Shown: one piece after another, positions 15,229-23,879 of the stretch
How the letters are laid out: every line of letters starts with the position of its first letter
Numbering within the stretch: the stretch's first letter is position 1
From: Pseudomonadota bacterium
Lineage (GTDB): Bacteria; Pseudomonadota; Alphaproteobacteria; Rhodospirillales; Magnetospirillaceae
Length of the DNA stretch: 64,000 nucleotides
Assembly: GCA_023426365.1 (NCBI GenBank)
Contig: JAFAAW010000122.1
Span: 5,550 to 69,549, forward strand
Direction of reading: 5' to 3'
The notes under the pieces: model-generated
The model's database searches: none
What the model was told of the DNA's origin: nothing
The model's input: the letters and a program-made list of their open reading frames with translations, nothing else
Made by a program: the position numbers and the translations under genes

Positions 15229-16320
15229 ATGAAACCGTATATCGTTGCCATATTCAATCAGAAGGGCGGTATCTCCAAGACGACCACAAGCACCAACCTT
15301 GCCGTATGCTTGGCAGCTTATGGCAAGTCGGTAGTGGTGATCGACCTCGACTCTCAGGGCGATTCCACCAAAAGCTTGGGTATCGACCCCAATGTGAAAC
15401 GCGGCGTTTACGACCTTTTCGTCGGCTCGGCCGAGATTGAAGAGGTGATGCTGCCGACTGTGTTCGACGGCGTGCGCGTGGTGCCGTCCACCTACAGTCT
15501 GGCCGGCATCGAGATACGCCTGTCGGAACTCAAGGATTCCCAGCGCACCCTGACCAATATCATCAGCCATGCGGCGCTGGACTGCGATTACGTCATCATC
15601 GATTGCCCGCCAGCGCTTGGCATTCTGCCTATCAATGCCCTGGCCTCGGCCCATGCGGTGATCATTCCGGTGACCGCCACGCCCTACGCCAATGACGGCC
15701 TGATGCGCACGCTGCCCTCCATCAAGTACGTGCAGGAGGGGCTGAATAAGGCGCTGCTGCTCCAAGGCGTGCTGTTCACCATCCACGATCGCCACAAGAC
15801 CGCACGCAAGATCAGCGAATTGATCCGCTCGCGTCTGGGCGGCACCGTCTATGGCGCCGAAATTCCCCGCGATAACATGGTGATCGAGGCGGCGACCGCC
15901 CGCCTGCCGGTCTGCGTTTATGCGCCGCGTTCGGCGGCCGCCCAGGCCCATCTGGACTTCACCGGGGAATTCCTGGACCGCCACCAGAAGATTGCGGCCA
16001 AGGCCGGGATGGTGGTGTCGCCGCCGCCCGCCCGTGAGGAGGCGTTGGCGCGCTTGTCGCAGTGGCAGGAACAGCATGCCACCGAGGTGGACCGCCCCAC
16101 CGGCGACCGCGTGCGACAGCGCCGGAACCAGTTGGACCGCATGCTGTACGGCAACCGCACCATGATGGAACGCCTGCATCTGGGGCTGATCCATTTGTTC
16201 ATCGAGCATCGGATGTCGCTGGTGGCGTTCCTGCTGGTCATCCTGGCCGCCGTCGTCACCCTGGTGGGGGTGGGGGTCGAAGGGGTGCGCCTGCTCGCCA
16301 CAACCATAGGCTTATCCTAA
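15229..16320 (+). CDS. ParA/MinD-like ATPase with C-terminal membrane anchor
   Basis: 363 residues. The deviant Walker A QKGGISKTTT (11-20; signature Lys12, second Lys17) has Ser where ParA usually has Gly. The Asp-containing VVVIDLDSQGDSTKSLG and Walker B-like YVIIDCPPALG follow. After the ATPase fold (to about 255) there is a charged linker and a single hydrophobic helix near the C-terminus (VAFLLVILAAVVTLVGVGV, about 332-350). ParA-type ATPases position cargo; ParC and PpfA place chemoreceptor arrays. No parB is adjacent, and the chemosensory operon begins 77 nt downstream on the same strand, so a role in placing that complex at the membrane is a reasonable inference. I prefer ATG 15229 over an in-frame TTG 9 nt earlier. 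Confidence 0.85.
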   Translation: MKPYIVAIFNQKGGISKTTTSTNLAVCLAAYGKSVVVIDLDSQGDSTKSLGIDPNVKRGVYDLFVGSAEIEEVMLPTVFDGVRVVPSTYSLAGIEIRLSELKDSQRTLTNIISHAALDCDYVIIDCPPALGILPINALASAHAVIIPVTATPYANDGLMRTLPSIKYVQEGLNKALLLQGVLFTIHDRHKTARKISELIRSRLGGTVYGAEIPRDNMVIEAATARLPVCVYAPRSAAAQAHLDFTGEFLDRHQKIAAKAGMVVSPPPAREEALARLSQWQEQHATEVDRPTGDRVRQRRNQLDRMLYGNRTMMERLHLGLIHLFIEHRMSLVAFLLVILAAVVTLVGVGVEGVRLLATTIGLS

Positions 16321-16397
16321 GCTGTGGTAATTTTGTTTTATCGCCGATTGTGTGTCCCTCGTCCGTTTGGTTAAATACCCTGAACCTTTGGGGAAAC

Positions 16398-16910
16398 GTG
16401 TTGTCTGCCGACGGGGACGATCTTCATTCCGTGGTGATTTTTCGCCTGGGGGGCCGGCTGTTCGCCATCGCCGTCACCGACGTGCGCGAGGTGGTGCCCT
16501 ATGCCTGGCTGGACCTGCCGCCGCGCATGCCGTCCTTTGTCAAAGGCGTGCTGAATCTGGGCGGGCAGGCGGTTCCCGTGCTGCGGCTGGATGATCTGCT
16601 GGGCATGGAGCCGGCACACCACATCGGTCTCGATGCCTCGATCCTGATCATGAAGGGCGGCGATGCCCCGCTGGGCCTGCTGGTGGACCATGTGGAGGGC
16701 GTGCGTCCCGCCGCCAGCTTCCAGTACACCCCCATCGACGACAGCGCCTCGTTCCAAGGCTGCGTGGCCGGCCAGTTGCACGGGCCGCAGGGGGCCATTC
16801 ATCTGGTTTCCTGGCGTCACGTCCTGATGGAGGAGGAACGCCGCCGGCTGGAGCAGTTCCAGAGCGACGCCCAACAGCGCCTGTCCGAATTGGCGGACGG
16901 AGTGCCGTGA
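16398..16910 (+). CDS. CheW-type coupling protein (WspB-like)
   Basis: 170 residues with a full CheW fold: VVIFRLGGRLFAIAVTDVREVVP, FVKGVLNLGGQAVPVLRLDDLLG, SILIMKGGDAPLGLLVDHVEGV. CheW links chemoreceptors to the CheA kinase. The frame has no ATG near the domain; GTG at 16398 with GGGGA 3-4 nt upstream is my start, with TTG at 16401 as the alternative. It is the first gene of the chemosensory operon and overlaps cheR by 4 nt. The short extension after the fold (EEERRRLEQFQSDAQQRLSEL) is a charged helix. Confidence 0.85.
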   Translation: MLSADGDDLHSVVIFRLGGRLFAIAVTDVREVVPYAWLDLPPRMPSFVKGVLNLGGQAVPVLRLDDLLGMEPAHHIGLDASILIMKGGDAPLGLLVDHVEGVRPAASFQYTPIDDSASFQGCVAGQLHGPQGAIHLVSWRHVLMEEERRRLEQFQSDAQQRLSELADGVP

Positions 16911-18304
16911 CCTCCGCACCCGTTCAGGCAATCCTGGCCGATTCGTTCTTCCAGCGCTTGAAGGCGCTGGTGATCGAGGTCACCGGCATGGCCTTTTATG
17001 CCGACAAGGACGAGGATCTGGCCCGCATTGTCGCCGCCCGTCTGGCAGAGATCGGCATGAATGGGTGCGCCCGTTATCTGGAGCTGATCGCCGACCAGGT
17101 GCGCGGCCGCGACGAGATGGACGCCCTGGTGGCGGAACTGACCATCGGCGAGACCTATTTCTTTCGCCACAAGGAACAGTTCGACGCCCTGCGCGACATC
17201 ATCCTTCCCGACGTTCTGGCCCGCAATGAAGGCGTGCGCCGCCTGCGGATCTGGAGCGCGGGCTGCGCCACCGGCCCCGAACCCTATTCGGTGTCCATCC
17301 TGCTCAGACGTGAATTCGGCCACCGGATCGAAGGATGGCACGTCAGCATCATCGGCACCGACATCAACCAGAAATTCCTGGCCCGTGCCCGCGATGGCCG
17401 GTACGACGAATGGGCCTTCCGCGCCACCCCCGACGACGTGCGCCGCGACTGCTTCGAGCCGGTGGGGAAGCAGTGGCAGATCAGGCCGCAATATCGCAAC
17501 GGCGTCAGCTTCCAGTATCATAACCTGATCCGCAACCGCTTCCCCTCGCTGCTGGACAACCTGGCGGGGCTGGACATCGTGATCTGCCGCAATGTGGTGA
17601 TTTATTTCAGCCGCGAGACGGTGGAAGGGCTGGTTCCATGTTTCCACGAGACCCTGGCCGACGGCGGCTGGCTGGTCATGGGGCATGCCGAGCCGAACAT
17701 GGAGCTGTTTCGCAATTTCCGCACCGTGAACACCCCGGGCGCGGTGCTGTACCAGCGCGCCGACCGACCCGAGGCGGCGATGCCCGCGCCGCCGCCGGTT
17801 CCCCGCATCCAACTGCCCTTGCCCCAGCCGGCCCTGCGCCAGCGCCCACCCTTGCGCCGTCCGGCGCCGGTGCCGGCCGCCCCCCGTCCGGCGCCGCCGC
17901 GCGCCCATGACGGTATCGCCGCCATTCGCGCCATGGCCGACCAGGGGCGCTGGGCGGAGGCGCTGGCCGCATGCGATGCCCTGATCGCGGGCAACGCGCT
18001 GGATGCCTATGCCCATTTCTATCGCGCGCTGGTGGCCGAGCAGTTGGGCGATGTGGAGGGCTGCGAAACGTTCCTGCGGCGCGCCATTTATCTCGACCGC
18101 CATTTCGTTCTGCCCCATTATCACCTGGGGTTGTTTCTGTGGCGGCGGGACGAGCTTTCGGGGGCGAGCCGATCGTTTCGCAATGTTCTCGCCTTGCTTC
18201 AACGTCTGCCCGACGACCACGCGCTTGAACACGGCGACGCCATCACCGTGGGCCAATTGCGCGAGACCGTCGGGATGCATCTTGATCTGATCGGGGTGAC
18301 ATGA
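16907..18304 (+). CDS. CheR methyltransferase with C-terminal TPR (WspC-like)
   Basis: 465 residues. CheR N-terminal helical domain (about 10-75), then the SAM-binding methyltransferase core with WSAGCATGPEPYS and IIGTDINQKFLARARDGRY, DIVICRNVVIYF and ADGGWLVMGHAE. A Pro-rich linker (about 285-335) separates it from tetratricopeptide-type helices (AMADQGRWAEALAACDALI; AYAHFYRALVAEQLGDVEGCETFLRRAIYLD; HLGLFLWRRDELSGASRSFRNVL). It methylates receptor glutamates; TPR-bearing CheR is a hallmark of Wsp and Frz-type pathways. GTG start in a GTGA overlap with the upstream cheW. Confidence 0.92.
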   Translation: MTSAPVQAILADSFFQRLKALVIEVTGMAFYADKDEDLARIVAARLAEIGMNGCARYLELIADQVRGRDEMDALVAELTIGETYFFRHKEQFDALRDIILPDVLARNEGVRRLRIWSAGCATGPEPYSVSILLRREFGHRIEGWHVSIIGTDINQKFLARARDGRYDEWAFRATPDDVRRDCFEPVGKQWQIRPQYRNGVSFQYHNLIRNRFPSLLDNLAGLDIVICRNVVIYFSRETVEGLVPCFHETLADGGWLVMGHAEPNMELFRNFRTVNTPGAVLYQRADRPEAAMPAPPPVPRIQLPLPQPALRQRPPLRRPAPVPAAPRPAPPRAHDGIAAIRAMADQGRWAEALAACDALIAGNALDAYAHFYRALVAEQLGDVEGCETFLRRAIYLDRHFVLPHYHLGLFLWRRDELSGASRSFRNVLALLQRLPDDHALEHGDAITVGQLRETVGMHLDLIGVT

Positions 18305-18909
18305 GCGCAGGGGAGAAGGTGTCGGGACTGGTGGAGCGCCTGCACGGCCAGATGGCGGCAGGCTTTTCCGCCGACGATCCGGCTTTTGTCGAGCAGGTTC
18401 TCAAGGTGCGCGCGCGCCGTCTGGCGGCCACGCGCGCATTGGCCGAAGACGTGTCGCCCGGCATGGCCGTGCTGTGCTTCGGCATCGGCGCGGAATCCTA
18501 TGCGCTGCCGCTGTCCGACCTGGCCGAGGTGATGCCGCTGGTCCAATGGACGCCGGTGCCCGGCCTTGCCCAGCACCTGCTGGGCGTGACCAACGTGCGC
18601 GGCGAAATCCACCCGATCCTGAACCTGCATGCCATGCTGACCCTCCCGGAGCCGGAGGCGGCGGCCCAGTCCTACGTCGTGTTCCTGCGTCACGCCGGCC
18701 GCGCCGTGGGCTTGCGCGTCGATACGCTCAACCGCATCCGCTTCATCAATCCGCAATTGTTGACCGTCCCGCACGAGGCGGCCAACGGCCTGCCGCAGCG
18801 TTTCGTCGCCGGCATCACCCCGGAAACCCTGATCCTGCTCGATTGCCGGCAGATCCTGGCCCTGGACGTGCTCCAGGACCGCCGGGCCGATTATCGCCGC
18901 GTCACCTGA
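18301..18909 (+). CDS. CheW-type coupling protein with N-terminal extension (WspD-like)
   Basis: 202 residues: a helical N-terminal extension of about 55 residues (GLVERLHGQMAAGFSADDPAFVEQVLKVRARRLA) precedes the CheW fold (VLCFGIGAESYALPLSDLAEVMPL; LLGVTNVRGEIHPILNLHAML; VVFLRHAGRAVGLRVDTLNRI). WspD-type CheW proteins carry a similar extension with a charged RARxLA motif, which supports the Wsp-like reading of the operon. It overlaps cheR by 4 nt (ATGA) and is 13 nt before the receptor gene. Having two distinct CheW proteins is also Wsp-like. Confidence 0.88.
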   Translation: MSAGEKVSGLVERLHGQMAAGFSADDPAFVEQVLKVRARRLAATRALAEDVSPGMAVLCFGIGAESYALPLSDLAEVMPLVQWTPVPGLAQHLLGVTNVRGEIHPILNLHAMLTLPEPEAAAQSYVVFLRHAGRAVGLRVDTLNRIRFINPQLLTVPHEAANGLPQRFVAGITPETLILLDCRQILALDVLQDRRADYRRVT

Positions 18910-18922
18910 AGGAAAGACCCGT

Positions 18923-20542
18923 ATGCAAACCGCCGAGTTCTCTGTGTGGAAGAAGATCACGCTGCGCCGCAAGCTGATCATCGTCGCGGTACTGTTCACC
19001 ATGGTGCTGGGCGGTCTGATCGTCTTCAACGCTGCCATTCTGAACGCGCAAAAGGACCAGGGGACGGTGGGCGGCCTGGCGGCGCGCCAGCGCACGCTGA
19101 CCCAGCGGTTCATGAAGGACGTGCTGCTGGCCGGCATGAACCAGCCCAGCGAACACGACAACACCCTGCGCCTGCTCAAGGAATCCCAGGCGGTGCTGCT
19201 GGACGGCGGCCAACTGCCCGGTGCCGAGCAGACCGGCCTGCAGGGCGAAATGCCCGCGACGCGCGATCCGGAGATCCGCGCCAAGCTGTCCGAGCAGGCG
19301 ACCCTGATCCGCGCGCTTGAGGTGGAGGCCTGGCGCTATCTGGCGCTGGCGCCCAACGATGTGCGCCGGGGCGAAAAGCTCAAGGACGTCCAGGCGTCGC
19401 TGCTGGCCCTGCAGCAATCGGCCGACACCATCATGCGTCTTTATGCCCGCGACCGCGAGACGCGCATCAACCAGGCCATCTTCTGGCAGGTGGTGGGCGG
19501 CATCGCCGCCGCGCTGTCGGGCCTGACCATCTCGCTGCTGATCAGCCGCCAGATCGCCGATCCGCTGGCGGCCTGCGCCATGGCCGCCAGGGAGATCGCC
19601 CAGGGCAACCTGCGCCAAAGCCTGCTCAAGGTGTCGTCGGCCGATGAACTGGGCGTGCTGCAGCAATCCTTCAACGAAATGCTGACCAGCCTGCGCGACA
19701 TCGCCTTCCAATCGCGGTCGGTCTGCGAAAACCTGACCCTGGCGGCCGCCCAGATCCTGACCTCGACCCAGGAACAGGCGGCGGGAACCAAGCAGCAGGC
19801 CGCGGCAGTGCAGGAGATCACCACCACGGTGGAACAGATCAACCTGTCGTCCAAGCAGGTGGCCGAGCGGTCCCGCCAGGTGGCGGGCACGGCGGATGCG
19901 GTGGCGCAGTCCGGCCATGCCGGCCTGCAGGCCGTGCATGACGCCAGCATCGGCATGGAGGCCATCCGCGAGCAGACCGAGAACGTGGCCGAGAACATCA
20001 TCGCCCTGTCCGAGCGTACCCAGGCCGTGGGCGAGATCATCGCCACCGTCAACGACATCGCCGAGCAATCCAACCTGGTGGCGCTGAATGCGGCCATCGA
20101 GGCGGCCGACGCCCGCGAATCCGGCCGCCGCTTCTCGGTCGTCGCCAACGAGATCAAGAATCTTGCCGATCAGGCCAAGGAGGCGACCGCCCAGGTGCGC
20201 GGCATCCTGGAACAGACGCAGAAGGGCATCAACACCTCGGTCATGCTCACCGAAGAGGCGCTCAAGCGCGTCGAGACCGGCCGCGAGCGCACCAATGTCT
20301 CGGAACAGGTCATCCGCCAGATGGCCAACAATATCCAGGAGAGCGTGCAGGCGTTCCAGCAGATCGTCGGCGCCACCAACCAGCAGCAGATCGGCCTGGA
20401 ACAGGTGACCCAGGCGCTGCACGAAATCCGCCAGGCCAGCCAGCAGACGGCGGCCACCACCGGCCAGTTGGAAAAGGCGGCGGTCGAGCTGACCCGGCTG
20501 GGTGAGCAATTGTCCAAGACGCTGGAGAAATACAAGCTTTGA
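18923..20542 (+). CDS. Methyl-accepting protein with PilJ-type sensor (operon receptor)
   Basis: 539 residues. Membrane helix about 18-40; periplasmic part (about 41-185) begins GGLAARQRTLTQRFMKDVL, resembling the P-box of PilJ/NarX-type sensors (xRQRxLTQR). A second helix (VVGGIAAALSGLTISLLIS) leads to HAMP (LAACAMAAREIAQGNLRQSLLKVSSADELGVLQQSFNEM) and a signalling domain with tip DIAEQSNLVALNAAIEAADARESGRRFSVVANEI. It is the only receptor in this operon, so it is likely the dedicated input, equivalent in position to WspA. No CheR pentapeptide. cheA overlaps its stop codon. Confidence 0.92.
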   Translation: MQTAEFSVWKKITLRRKLIIVAVLFTMVLGGLIVFNAAILNAQKDQGTVGGLAARQRTLTQRFMKDVLLAGMNQPSEHDNTLRLLKESQAVLLDGGQLPGAEQTGLQGEMPATRDPEIRAKLSEQATLIRALEVEAWRYLALAPNDVRRGEKLKDVQASLLALQQSADTIMRLYARDRETRINQAIFWQVVGGIAAALSGLTISLLISRQIADPLAACAMAAREIAQGNLRQSLLKVSSADELGVLQQSFNEMLTSLRDIAFQSRSVCENLTLAAAQILTSTQEQAAGTKQQAAAVQEITTTVEQINLSSKQVAERSRQVAGTADAVAQSGHAGLQAVHDASIGMEAIREQTENVAENIIALSERTQAVGEIIATVNDIAEQSNLVALNAAIEAADARESGRRFSVVANEIKNLADQAKEATAQVRGILEQTQKGINTSVMLTEEALKRVETGRERTNVSEQVIRQMANNIQESVQAFQQIVGATNQQQIGLEQVTQALHEIRQASQQTAATTGQLEKAAVELTRLGEQLSKTLEKYKL

Positions 20543-22833
20543 TCGGCATCCGCGAAAGGCTGCTGGCCGCCTTCCAGGTGGAGTACCGTGAACACCTGGA
20601 GGCCATCCGTAAGCTCGTGGACGAGCTGGTTCGGCGGACGGAAGGCAGCGGCATCGCACAATTGGATGAGACCTTCCGCCGTGCCCACAGCTTGAAGGGC
20701 GCGGCGCGCGCCGTCGATCTTGGCCCGGTCGAACAACTGGCCCATCGCCTGGAAACCCTGTTCGCCCGGGTGCGCAGCGGCCAGATGCGGCTGGACAAGG
20801 ACATGGCCGCCGTCATCACCCATGCATTGGACGCGGTCGAGGATTGGGTGACCGCCTTCGTCGGCGGCCAGACGCCGCCCGACACCGCCGATGCCCTGGC
20901 GGTGATCGAGGGCTGGCTGGATGGGGACAGGCCGCAGCCGGTGGTCAATGTGGCGGCGGTGACGCCTCCGGCGCCGATGCCGGTGGTGGACGTGCCGCCG
21001 GAGCTGCTGGCGGCCATTCCGGCGCCCGCGCCTTGCCTGCCTGAAGCCGTCTGCCAGCCCGACCCGCCCAAGATGCCGGTTGTGGCCGAGGAAACGGTGC
21101 GGGTCCGTGCGCTGCACCTGGACCGGCTGTTGCGCAGCTCGAACGAGCTGCTGACAGAAACCATGAACCAGCGCGCCGTGACCGACGGCCTGCTGGAGAT
21201 CGATCGCCGTGTCACCGAATTGGACAAGCAATGGCGCCGCCTGCGCAAGATGACGGCGGCGCTGGCGCGCGAATTGGGCGAGCCTGAGCGGGCCGCCGTC
21301 CTGGAACGGCATGCCGAGGCGCTGGAACAGCAGTTGCGCGTGGTGTCGCGCCAGTCCCGCGAGTCCCGCCGCCAGCAGCAGCGCACCGGCTGGACCCTGC
21401 GGCAACTGGCCTCCGAACTGCAGCAGGAAGTGCGCGACGCCCGCATGGTGCCGGCGGAAAGCGTGTTCGCCGGCTTTCGCAAGATGGTGCGCGACATCGC
21501 CCGCGAATCGGGCAAGCAGGTGGAGGTTCAGGTCGTCGGCCTGGACGTGGAAGCCGACCGCATGGTGTTGCAGGGCTTGAAGGACCCGGTCATGCACCTG
21601 TTGCGCAACGCCCTGGCCCACGGCGTGGAAATGCCGGCCCAGCGCACCGCTGCGGGCAAGCCGGCCAGCGCCACGGTCCTGCTTGGCTTTGCCGTCACCG
21701 ACGGCCGTCTGGTCCTGACCGTCGAGGATGACGGGCGCGGCCTGAATTTCGACGCCATCCGCGGCAAGGCCATGGAACTGGGCCTGTTCACCGCCGAGGA
21801 GGCGGCCGAGCTGTCGCGCCAGACCCTGGTGGACCTGATCTTCGATCCCGGCTTTTCCACCAACCGGGCGGTGGATGACCTGTCGGGGCGCGGCATGGGG
21901 CTGTCGGTGGTGCGCGAATCGGTGACCATGATGAACGGCACCGTCGAGGTGCTGCCGCGTGAGCCGGCGGGAACGCGCTTCCGCATCTCGGTGCCGCTGT
22001 CGGTGTCCACCCAGCGCCTGTTCCTGGTGGGCTGCCAGGGGCACACCTATGCCATCCCGACCGAGGGCATCGACCGCCTGCACCGCGTGCCGGCCGAGGC
22101 GGTGAAAACGGTCGAGGGCAAGTCGGTGGTGTATCTGGGCGACCAGCAATTGCCGCTGTTGTCCCTGGCCCATCTGCTGGCCTTGGGCGAAACCGCGGTC
22201 AAGGTCAGCCGCAACGTGGTGCCGCTGCTGGTGCTGAGAAACGGCGATCGCCGGGTGGGCGTGGCGGTGGACGAGTTCCTGTCCATTCGCGAAGCGCTGG
22301 TCAAGGACATCGGCGTGCCGGCGGCCATGGGCACCATGGTGGCGGGCGGCATGCTGCTGGAGGACGGCGGCGTCGCCCTGGTGCTCAACCCCTTCGAGAT
22401 CGTCGAGACCTTCCGCAAGTCCGGTTCGATCCGGGTCCTGACCACGGTGGAGAAACCGGCCGAGCGCAGGGTGCCGGTGATCCTGGTGGTGGACGATTCG
22501 CTAACCACCCGGACGCTCGAGAAATCCATCCTGGAGGCGCATGGCTACGTGGTGCGCCTGGCGGTGGACGGCATCGAGGCGCTGTCCAAGCTGCGCGCCG
22601 AGCATGTGGACCTGGTCATCTCCGACATCCAGATGCCGCGCCTGGATGGCTTTGGGCTGCTGCAGGCCATCAAGGGCGATCAGGCGCTCAGGAAGGTGCC
22701 GGTCATCCTGGTCACCTCGCTGGAGGCGCGCGAGGACCGCGAACGCGGACTGGCGTTGGGCGCCGACGCCTATGTGGTCAAACGCAAGTTCGACCAAAAG
22801 GAACTCCTGGAAACCATCGGGCAGATTCTATGA
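20539..22833 (+). CDS. CheA-type hybrid histidine kinase with C-terminal receiver (WspE-like)
   Basis: 764 residues, close to WspE length. HPt with phospho-His50 in RRAHSLKGAARAV; Ala/Pro linker to about 185; dimerisation helices; HATPase with LLRNALAHGVE, VEDDGRGLNFDAI and GRGMGLSVVRESV (about 350-475); CheW-like regulatory domain (about 480-620); receiver domain at the C-terminus (about 650-764) with VDDS and phospho-acceptor Asp in VISDIQMPRLDG. The fused receiver can act as phosphate sink or relay. Start is TTG at 20539 overlapping the previous TGA; no better start is nearby. It probably phosphorylates CheB and one or both downstream REC-kinases. Confidence 0.92.
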   Translation: MIGIRERLLAAFQVEYREHLEAIRKLVDELVRRTEGSGIAQLDETFRRAHSLKGAARAVDLGPVEQLAHRLETLFARVRSGQMRLDKDMAAVITHALDAVEDWVTAFVGGQTPPDTADALAVIEGWLDGDRPQPVVNVAAVTPPAPMPVVDVPPELLAAIPAPAPCLPEAVCQPDPPKMPVVAEETVRVRALHLDRLLRSSNELLTETMNQRAVTDGLLEIDRRVTELDKQWRRLRKMTAALARELGEPERAAVLERHAEALEQQLRVVSRQSRESRRQQQRTGWTLRQLASELQQEVRDARMVPAESVFAGFRKMVRDIARESGKQVEVQVVGLDVEADRMVLQGLKDPVMHLLRNALAHGVEMPAQRTAAGKPASATVLLGFAVTDGRLVLTVEDDGRGLNFDAIRGKAMELGLFTAEEAAELSRQTLVDLIFDPGFSTNRAVDDLSGRGMGLSVVRESVTMMNGTVEVLPREPAGTRFRISVPLSVSTQRLFLVGCQGHTYAIPTEGIDRLHRVPAEAVKTVEGKSVVYLGDQQLPLLSLAHLLALGETAVKVSRNVVPLLVLRNGDRRVGVAVDEFLSIREALVKDIGVPAAMGTMVAGGMLLEDGGVALVLNPFEIVETFRKSGSIRVLTTVEKPAERRVPVILVVDDSLTTRTLEKSILEAHGYVVRLAVDGIEALSKLRAEHVDLVISDIQMPRLDGFGLLQAIKGDQALRKVPVILVTSLEAREDRERGLALGADAYVVKRKFDQKELLETIGQIL

Positions 22834-23879
22834 GCAAGAAGATTCGCGTCCTGATCGTCGAAGATTCGCTGGTGGTGCGCGAATTGCTCAAGCACATCAT
22901 CGGCCTGGACGATCGCTTCGAGGTGGTTGCGGCGGTGGAAAGCGCCGAGGAAGGTCTGGCGCTGCTGGAGGTGGTTCAGCCCGACATCATCTCGCTCGAT
23001 ATCCGTCTGCCCGGGATGAACGGCCTGGATGCCACCTTGCAGATCATGGCCAAGCGCCCGACGCCCATCGTGGTGGTGGCCGCCAATGTGGACGATGACG
23101 AACTGAACATCGCCATGAACGCCCTGCGCGCCGGCGCGCTGGCGGTGGTGGAAAAGCCCGTGGGTGTCACCAACACGGCGTTCGAATCCATGGCCCAGCA
23201 CCTGTGCACCCAATTGGCGATCATGAGCCAGGTCAAGGTGGTGCGCCAGGGCATCGACCGTGGCCTGCGCTTCGGGACCCAGGCGGCGCCGGTGGCGCCC
23301 CGCCGGCCGGGCCAGGGCTATGCATTGGTGGGCGTGGTGTCCTCCACCGGCGGGCCGCAGGCGCTGGTGCAGATGCTGGGCAGCCTGGGCGCCGGTTTCC
23401 CGCTGCCCATCCTGCTGGTCCAGCACATCACCGCCAGCTTCCTGGAAGGTTTTGTGTCGTGGCTGGCCGGCGTCACGCCCTTCAAGGTGCGCATTGCCCA
23501 GGGCGGCGAGCTGCCGGAACCCGGCACCGTGTTCGTGCCCCCGGCCGACCGCCATCTGGCCGTCAAGGATGGCCGGCTGGAACTGCTGGACACCCCGCCG
23601 CTATGCAGCCAGAAGCCGTCGGGATCGGTCCTGCTGTCCTCCATCGCCCGCGATCTGGGCCGCCGCGCCGTCGGCGTGGTGCTGACCGGCATGGGCAGTG
23701 ACGGCTCGGAGGGCATGGCCGATCTGCACCGCGCTGGCGGCCACACCATCGCCCAGGATGAAAGCACCTGCGTGGTGTTCGGCATGCCGGCGGCGGCGGC
23801 CAAGCTGGGTGCGGTCAAGGAGATGCTGCCGCTGCCCGGCATCGGGCCGCGTCTGCTGGAACTGGCGGGGGGCAAGTGA
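22830..23879 (+). CDS. CheB protein-glutamate methylesterase (WspF-like)
   Basis: 349 residues. Receiver domain (1-120) with acidic residues in IVEDS and phospho-acceptor Asp57 in ISLDIRLPGMNG. The methylesterase domain (about 160-345) shows Ser in SSTGGPQAL, His in LLVQHI and Asp in LTGMGSDGSEGM, the catalytic triad of CheB. It removes receptor methyl groups when phosphorylated and gives adaptation. ATGA overlap of 4 nt with cheA and of 1 nt with the next gene. In Wsp systems this is the negative regulator WspF. Confidence 0.93.
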   Translation: MSKKIRVLIVEDSLVVRELLKHIIGLDDRFEVVAAVESAEEGLALLEVVQPDIISLDIRLPGMNGLDATLQIMAKRPTPIVVVAANVDDDELNIAMNALRAGALAVVEKPVGVTNTAFESMAQHLCTQLAIMSQVKVVRQGIDRGLRFGTQAAPVAPRRPGQGYALVGVVSSTGGPQALVQMLGSLGAGFPLPILLVQHITASFLEGFVSWLAGVTPFKVRIAQGGELPEPGTVFVPPADRHLAVKDGRLELLDTPPLCSQKPSGSVLLSSIARDLGRRAVGVVLTGMGSDGSEGMADLHRAGGHTIAQDESTCVVFGMPAAAAKLGAVKEMLPLPGIGPRLLELAGGK

